From Albifimbria verrucaria (taxonomy: Eukaryota; Ascomycota; Sordariomycetes; Hypocreales; Stachybotryaceae): a DNA stretch of 64,000 bases. Location: contig JAHREC010000049.1 in assembly GCA_020081605.1 (NCBI GenBank), forward strand, positions 2,604,001-2,668,000, written 5' to 3'. The position numbers and the translations under genes are program-made. The notes beneath the pieces were generated by a model, which was not told the origin of the DNA, searched no databases, and was given only the letters and a program-made list of their open reading frames with translations. Of the stretch, positions 57,217 through 64,000 are shown in pieces; positions within the stretch are counted from its first letter, which is position 1, and each line of letters starts with the position of its first letter.

Positions 57217-59836
57217 GGTGTTTTACACAGAGATGGATGGGTTAGCCACAAGGTATGAATTGGTTGTAGAAGAAACGAAGCGCCCGGACAGTGTTATCGC
57301 AGCGAAAGAGAAGGGAAAAAGGAGGCAACGTCGAAGGAAGGAATTGGAATGGTGGATATGCCAGCGCAGCTTTCTGAGGGGCCAGACGCCTCATTGTGTC
57401 GCGTGTACAGAGGAAGGTTCGATAGAGAAGCCAACCAATGATGAGAGACGCAGCGTCAATGTGAGGTACCGCTACAACCCGTCCAGGACCGATGCAGCAG
57501 GAGGTTGCAGGTATAGATTGGTACTGCCTGATAAGAGCAGGCACGGCTGGCACCTGCATGACCGGGTCGTCTGGCAACTACTCCAAGTAAAAGCGTCGGT
57601 TCAACAGTATAAAGAGAAGCCAAGTCTGATATTTCTAGTACGAATACCTACCCACCTAGGCAATACCTTGTGCTAGCACCAATCTTGGACCTTGGGCGTA
57701 TTGCTAGGCGGTCATCACCGTCACCTACGCCTTCGTCGAACAATGGGTGGTTTCAATCATATAATGCGAGTCGGGACATCGTTCTCCATCCGTCAGACCC
57801 CTGTCTTCGGCTTCAACCTCCAGCATCGTCAGCCAATATCAGATAGATATCGAATCAATACAGTACCGCGGACGTACAGTAAGTTAGCCTATAATTTAGT
57901 GGCCCCACGTGCTGGGGAGCCTGGTCTAGTCCAAATCTCCCTGCATAATTTAGTTTACTTTCCTTGGTCATTTCTCTTTGCCGCGTATCTTGATCGGTCT
58001 GCCCATATCTTTCGATATTCTGAATCATCATGTGGTTGGAAACCGATCGGATTACGGGTCATCTCCCGGAAATACCCAAAGTTGCGAGAAGAACAAGGTG
58101 GCTAAACACCGCCCCGCTCAATAATAACTGTCTATACGCAACAGTCCAACTGCGGCTCCCCGCTGGCTTGCGAACAAATCTGCCGTGCTTAAACACGAAA
58201 GACATGGTGGTGTCTGGTATACATCTGGAGCTATAACCTCTCTTTAGAGGCAGCCACGTATGGAGCTAGACCCTGAATGAATTACCTTCTGCTGAAGAAG
58301 AAAAGAAGCAAAAACCTGGGCGGGATGGGCTTGAGGCTTCAACCCCTTGGGATCTGGAAGCACCTGTTTGTCTTTCACTTTGCCACTGGCTTTGTTGCCG
58401 GGACAAGGAGAAGGGATGATTGTTGAAGAGGCCGCTACAAATATGCTATTACGTAGAGAAGCAACACGCCGTGTACCCGTGGACGCTAGGAAGGGACAAC
58501 TTTTAAAAGCATATAACTTTCTATCGAGCATATCATCACTAACATAGAGTCTCCAGACTTCCTCTCCTAACAATGCCACCCAACAAGCCTAGCAGCATAT
58601 GGGTTGTTCTTCAAAGGCATTTCGAAGCTAAATTCAAAGGCCGTCTGAATTAGCGGTACTTTGCAATCAACTCCGTGTGCTATTGGCTCCAGTCCTCCAT
58701 CTCCCACATATCCGATTGCTTCGGTTTCCTTACTCCCGGATCTCCTTATCACCAAGCACACCAAGGAGGCGCCATACTTGCTTTCAGTCTTCTCCTTTTG
58801 GCCTAGGGTTCACTCTCGATGCACTCTTGATATACTTGTTCGTCCCTATGGAAATCGCTACACCACCTCAAGAATATTGTGTGTTCCTGCCAGCTGTGTA
58901 TTTACTCTTCTTGGAATATATAGAAGCTACATCCAGTTAAAATGCCCTGAAACGGGTTACACTTAGTAACATGGCCCTGCTGTTTTCTCTCTTGTTCTAC
59001 ATCGAAGCCAGTGACCATGCTCATACTTTGTTCACACACTCCCCGCTCTTGGGTGAATGGTGCCAAGTAAAATCATAGGCATCTGAAAGCTCAAAGTACT
59101 ATCCAATCTCCATGATGACTAGATGAGCGCTGAAATAGTGGTCATATTGGTAGTGACTGGCGAATAGCCTTTGTCGTGTGTCTTCTTTATGCTTCATTCT
59201 CGTTTCCTAATCCTTCATAACTCTACCAACTTACAACACTTGCGGAGTACACTTTCTCAACTTTATCATATCTCTGCTCCCACGCCCCACGCAAGCGTGA
59301 GAGCGGGGTGGTGGGACCCTAATGTGCTCCAGTCTGTTTCGTACACAGGCATAGCATGCTTCCTATCTACCTACCAATGTAAGTTAAAGATCAGGCCAAT
59401 CTTGCCGTATAACCCATGCCTATGCCCAGCGCGGGGCTTGGAGATAGCCACCATGCATGCTTGCCTTCAGGCATCGCGGCAAGACTCGGCCCAGTCACAA
59501 AGATTGTATCAGGCTGTCCCTAGCTACCCCGCCTCCATGCCACCCATTGATAAGAAAGACGCTGTGTGGTGGATACGACAAACAATCTGAAGAGACTTGC
59601 CATCGATTGGAGGATCCGTCATTGGCATGTAACTCCGAAACAGGCGTTTGTGTCGTGGGACAGTGCTCCTCTTTCAAAGCTCCTGCCTTCCTAGCCCGTC
59701 GTTGACGACAGGTATGAGAAACGTCGTGGTTTGACACTTACTACGTCTGCCTCGAAAGAAGATTGAGATTCAGCATCTTGTCAACTATCACTCTATCTGC
59801 ACAGTTTGGGTTCGCGCGAGCATTGAGCACTTGAAC
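57217..59836. other. Intergenic region of about 2.6 kb
   Basis: It lies between two divergent starts (dioxygenase on the minus strand, amidohydrolase on the plus). ORFs of up to 167 codons overlap on both strands without motifs. No tRNA or terminal repeats are seen. Confidence 0.5.
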
Positions 59837-60970
59837 ATGGCCTCAGCCGAGAAACGTGTTGTGGACATCCACACTCATATGTACCCGCCCTCCTATATCA
59901 AGATTCTTGAATCTCGCTCGACGATCCCGGTGGTGCGAACGTTCCCTCAAACACCTGATCCGCGTCTCATCCTCCTCGAGGCAGAGGTCAGCTCTTTAGA
60001 AGCGGCCAGCAAAGACCCTACGGCAAAGCCGCCAGGACGACCACTCACATCTCATTATGCATCACTCGCACAGAAGATTCATTTCATGGATACACATCAT
60101 ATTGATATCTCAGTTATATCTCTAGCCAACCCTTGGTTGGATTTCCTGGACAGATCCGAGTCTGGTGGAATTGCCAAGTCCGTCAACAATGAATTCTCCA
60201 GCATGTGCGCTCAGCACCGGGACGGCTGTTTTTCTTTGCAACTCTCCCCTAACCGCACCTCTTGAAGAAATTGTCGCGTCTATAACCCACGCCAGCGGTC
60301 TCAAGTACTGCAGGGAGTGATTCTCGGAACGTCGGGTTTGGGCAAGGGTCTGGACGACCCTGATCTCCTCCCCATCTTGGAGGCTATAGCAGCTGCTCGA
60401 CTGACTATTTTCCTGCACCCTCACTACGGGCTGCCCAACGAAGTCTGGGGTCCAAGAGCCAGTGCAGAGTATGGCCATGTGCTCCCATTGGCACTCGGCT
60501 TTCCTATGGAAACGACGATTGCTGTAACGCGAATGTATCTCGCGGGCGTGTTCGACCAGGTCAGAGACCTGAGGATGATCCTGGCCCACAGTGGTGGTAC
60601 ATTACCGTTCCTAGCAGGAAGAATAGAGAGTTGCATCTTCCATGACGGGCAGCTAGTCCGAGAGGGAAAAGTTGGAAAGGGTCGACGGTCCGTTTGGGAT
60701 GTACTGAAAGAACAGATCTATCTAGATGCTGTGATCTACTCTGAGGTTGGCTTGAAGGCGGCCGTACACGCGAGCGGCGCTGACAGACTCATGTTTGGTA
60801 CGGACCATCCATTCTTCCCGCCTCTTGAGACCGATGAGCAGGGCGAGTGGGAGAGCGTGAGTCTGAACGCCGAGGCGGTGGCGCGGGCGGTTGGGAAAGA
60901 ATCCCCAGACGCAGACGCCATCATGGGTTCGAATGCTATTCGGATCCTCCGACTGGATGAGTCGGCATGA
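59837..60970 (+). CDS. ACMSD-family amidohydrolase, probably uracil-5-carboxylate (iso-orotate) decarboxylase-like; three apparent frameshifts
   Basis: Metal-dependent decarboxylases of this family act on ACMS, iso-orotate or related acids. The metal site is visible: VDIHTHMYPPSY (HxH), FLHPHYG, LAHSGGTLPFLAGRI, and the catalytic Asp in FGTDHPFFPP. The fungal iso-orotate decarboxylase group shares the HTHMYPPSY start and the ISLANPWLDFL strand, so that branch is my first guess; ACMSD proper or an unstudied relative remains possible. Frame breaks lie at about 60229-60233 (T run), 60245-60250 (C run) and 60311-60318. Three missing bases keep the total at an exact number of codons (379). There is no intron. 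The ATG at 59837 precedes the motif by about 10 residues. The stop lies 42 bases from the convergent DnaJ gene. Confidence 0.8.
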
Positions 60971-61012
60971 ATAGGAAAATGGCGAATTGTAACTCATTCG
61001 ATCAACTCGTCT

Positions 61013-61839
61013 TCATAGCACGGTAGCTTCCGCTTGAAATTTCACCTCTGCTTCTTGAATCCTCCTCCTGGCCTCCTGCACCCCCGTTCAGCTTCAAGTA
61101 ATTCATCACCACTCGAGCTCAGTTTTTGAAGATTCCTGACAGTTTGCACAGCCTGGAGCTTGTCGCATACCAGCTCCCAGTACCGCTTCTTCTCGTTGCC
61201 CAAATCAACCACGTAGTTGCCTGGTACGGTGACAGCGCCGTTGACAGGACCCGACGGTCGTGTGCTTGCTGACACCCCTTTCATCGTTTCCTTTGCCATC
61301 TTCCTCCTCGCTTTCTCGTCTTTCTTCTCTTTCAAGCGGCGTTTGGCCTCAGCTAGATCTTCCATTTCCTGCTCTGCTTGAGCGCGACGCTGTACCTCTT
61401 CCTCGCGCATCCGATTGACTTCTGCCAATCGCTCACGCTCCTTGTCGAGCATCTCCTTGTCCTTTTGCTGCTTTTCCTGGCGTAGTTTTCTTGCCGCATT
61501 TTCTCGGGCCTCGAGGTCATCTGCAAATTTTTGACGTTCTTTGTCCATGGCCTCACGTTCTTGTTTCCGCAACAGCTTGGCCTTCATAGATTGATCGTAG
61601 GCCGCGCGCGCATTGGGGTCGGCCAGAATGTCGCGCGCGCGCTCAAACAGCTCCCATTTTGCGGCATCGAAATTATCACCAGCCTTGTCAGGGTGGTACT
61701 TGAGAGATCGTTTCCTCCAAGCGCGATGAATGTCTTCCTTGGAGGTGAGCGCGTCGACGCCAAGCATGTCATAGAGGTCGACATTTTGATCAGCATATTC
61801 TGCGGCAAGACGCATCAGGTCTTTGTTATCGTCGCTCAT
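61013..61839 (-). CDS. DnaJ-domain protein, Cwc23/DNAJC17-like, one apparent frameshift
   Basis: A type-III J-domain cochaperone; Cwc23-type members help spliceosome disassembly in the nucleus. The J domain spans about residues 20-85 (LYDMLGVDA, HPD in SLKYHPDKAGD, YDQSMKAKL). A long charged coiled coil follows (about 90-185; repeated ERE/KEK/RR units), and then a short C-terminal region GNYVVDLGNEKKRYWELVCD. As written the frame ends at 61042. A C run at 61080-61085 seems one base short; restoring it replaces a Gly/Arg-rich tail by EARRRIQEAEVKF-type helix and moves the stop to 61013 (276 codons). The Cwc23 assignment rests on architecture; no RRM is evident. Confidence 0.72.
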
Positions 61840-62498
61840 GGTGTCTGGTGTCTTAAAAATGTGATATCAAGCCGATTCTACTGCCTTCGAGGCAGCGTGT
61901 TCCTGGTGTTGAGAGTTCCTGGTGTTGAGACCTCACGATGAACCACAATGCTTGCCGTTACGTTTCCACGAAGTAAAAAAGTAAAGCAGAAAGAATTTTC
62001 AAGTGCAAATCTTAGATTCTAGCCCAGCAAGAATTTTCGTGGGATTCTTCTGGTGCTGAACACTTTGATGTCACTGAAGTTTTGCCTCAAAACAACTACC
62101 TGAGTTTACAAGCATGGCTGGGACATTTTAGCACCTGCCTGCGCTGCCTTGACTGAGCCAGCACGTGACGTGACCAACTGCCTTCATCGCAACCACTATA
62201 ACACCATCAATCTCACGAACTTCCTCACACAGTCGATGAACCTCTTTTCTTGTTTAATCCGAATTGAATTGCTTCATGACGATTTCTAAATTAACGCATT
62301 CTGGTATCATTATCCTTGTACAGCCCGGCGCTATAAGCTTACAATCTCAAATCCCAAACACCCATTATGATACCTAGCTATTACATGATCCAGCTGCACA
62401 GTCGACTGTTAATTTTACTTATTCCTTACTCCCTCATCGTATGAATCACCCTGATCCCGACTCCAAGTTATGGGTGTATCAAGCAAATATCCATAATA
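61840..62498. other. Intergenic between DnaJ gene and DUF2235 gene
   Basis: Promoter of the DnaJ gene and 3' UTR of the DUF2235 gene. AT-rich near 62240-62460. No gene is seen. Confidence 0.55.
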
Positions 62499-64000
62499 TC
62501 AGAGCTGGATATTTTCCGCATATTCATATACGTTGGGTTGACCACCAGCGAGCCTGAGGTAATAGCGCTCATACGGCCCCAGAGGCTCTTCGACCAAGAC
62601 TCTTTGTTTGGGATCTGTGGGTGCATCTTTTGCGCTTCCATTGTACTCCCAAACCCATCTTTCCTGAGGATCATTGTCTTCTTGGCCGTGATCTCCGGCA
62701 TCTGGGGCCCAGCGTGGATGGCGAGGTACTGGGTCGTTATACTTAGTGTTGGTACGCTTGAGACGCCATTTGGAGAGGGCCGGGCATGCCCATTTCCCTT
62801 GTCGTTCACTCCGAGGCCTTTGCAAGCTAGACGAACCCGCACAGAACTGTGAACGCGCTCATTCGTATCAAGCAAGAACTTGCCGTCTTCGATACCAGTC
62901 TTTGGATTGGCCTGTCGGTATAGGCCTGGTGTTCTGGTGGCCGTGCCAGAAAGTCGATATAGAAGATTGATCTTGTCATGGATAGCGCCCAAACCCCAAG
63001 GACGAAGCGGCTGGTTCTTTTCATAAATTGAGTCTTCTGCCCACTTACTGACCTTGACCTTGTTCTTGAGGTTTTCTGCTGCAGAGGTTTGGTAATATTC
63101 AGTCGCCTGCTTGAAGAGGCGATCAAGAGACCCGGAATCAAACTCTACCCCAATAGAAGCCAGCTGGTCCATCATCCCTAACAACCGTTCAGTATGTGCT
63201 ATTGTCAAATCCGCTTCGTACACTTACAAGTTAGTGTGATGTCTGCCATGCCTTGGTCAGGCCAGCCTCCGCCGCAGTTCCCATGGTTTCCAGGGAACCA
63301 GACCTGTCTCAAGTCTGTGGTGAGCTTGTTCTCTGATAGTCTCTCCCAGACCGCAGGACTGAATGGAGATCGGGTCTCGTCCAGAGCAAGGGCTTGGAAG
63401 GCATGCTCAATTCGATCCGAAAGGGACGTGTCATGCCACTTATATGTTCACAGATGGTCAGCTCAAGTCAAACAGCATCGACAAGGGAGACTTATTCGTC
63501 GTTATCCGCACGGATGCCAATGCGATCAAGCCAAGCGACGCGAGGGATTCCAAGACTGCCAACAGTGTCCCACACACAAACAGCCTTGATCTTGATCAAC
63601 TCTCCACTTTCTTGGACAACGCGGGTGTAGCCCAGCTTCTCGAGTCTAGCCCTATACTCATGGGCAGCATTTGGACCCTTTGGCTTATCAGGGAATGGCA
63701 CGTTAGGGAACGGGTCATCATAGTCATCGTTCATCCAGTTTTGCATATCCTTGAAGATAGGGTAAAGTGCTCAACACCCTCACGGGTGAGCAAGCCAAGA
63801 TCCGCGACCATGCCGGCGACAGATCGCACGGTAAAGGCTCCTCTCGAGAAGCCCAGCATGATGATCTCGTCACCACTCATGTAATTGGCGCATAGGAAAG
63901 AGTATGACTCACGAACGCGCTGACATTGACTTAGCAGAGTCCTATAATTGGGCGCGGCGAAGGTTTTGAAGCATCCTGTAACAAGTGCCGCTGTCACTTG
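62499..64000 (-). CDS. DUF2235 alpha/beta hydrolase, 5' part beyond the window edge, apparent frameshifts
   Basis: DUF2235 proteins are serine hydrolases related to bacterial Tle1-type phospholipases; fungal members are numerous and mostly unstudied. The nucleophile elbow GFSRGAFTVRS lies near the right edge, followed by GLLTREGVEHF, a block with VCVWDTVGSLGIPRV (acid residue of the triad), HDTSLSDRIEHAFQALALDE, and VWFPGNHGNCGGGW with the catalytic His. A GTAAGT intron (about 63231-63180) joins TLT to WMMDQL. Breaks occur at about 63759-63766 and 62767-62775. The segment at 63480-63535 probably holds another intron whose donor I cannot fix. The stop is at 62499. The start codon lies outside the window. 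Confidence 0.82.

Noticed and set aside
1..64000. Programmed ribosomal frameshifting as the reason for the many frame breaks
   Set aside because: The breaks occur in 16 unrelated genes, up to eight per gene, with no common slippery heptamer or downstream structure. Sequence error is far simpler.

Overview
The window is nuclear DNA of a filamentous ascomycete, most likely a Sordariomycete and probably Hypocreales. It has about 20 protein genes with short (about 48-110 nt) GT-AG introns and RCTRAY-like branch points, pyrimidine-rich leaders and long intergenic spacers. The gene content is typically fungal: a Ste12 factor with two zinc fingers, a secreted large catalase, a HET protein, Bud4 and coronin. 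The species cannot be named from sequence alone.

Layout. 2.2-5.6 kb: IPK1 (+) facing an ENT nucleoside transporter (-). 7.2-9.6 kb: secreted catalase (-). 13.1-15.1 kb: HET-domain gene (-). 15.57-15.71 kb: a tRNA-Val(CAC) gene (-) with two interruptions. 17.3-25.1 kb: BUD4 (+) and coronin (+). 25.1-34.3 kb: a 9.3 kb stretch with no gene I can support. 34.3-36.8 kb: STE12 (+). 37.4-39.9 kb: a Faf1-like ribosome-biogenesis factor and SWC5 (both -). 40.6-41.5 kb: a phytanoyl-CoA dioxygenase-family gene (+). 42.1-43.9 kb: WDR70-like WD40 protein (+). 45.0-49.4 kb: SNF2/STH1 remodeler (+). 50.2-57.2 kb: an alpha/beta hydrolase (+), PHS1 (-), HIS6 (+), an APH-like kinase (-) and a 2-oxoglutarate dioxygenase (-). 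59.8-64 kb: an amidohydrolase (+), a DnaJ protein (-) and a DUF2235 hydrolase (-) cut by the right edge. The genes form no operon or biosynthetic cluster; most are housekeeping genes, each on its own promoter.

Two things stand out. First, the tRNA-Val gene has the usual intron after position 37. It also has a 52-nt insertion in the D-loop that looks like a spliceosomal intron (GTAAGT donor, GCTAAT branch site, CAG acceptor). Removing both leaves a complete 73-nt tRNA. Second, about 16 of the 20 protein genes, including essential ones, carry apparent single-base deletions in otherwise conserved reading frames, often at homopolymers. In every complete gene the summed exon length plus the inferred missing bases is a multiple of three. 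This points to uncorrected consensus errors in the assembly, not to pseudogenes. Only IPK1, the WDR70-like gene, the alpha/beta hydrolase and PHS1 read through cleanly.
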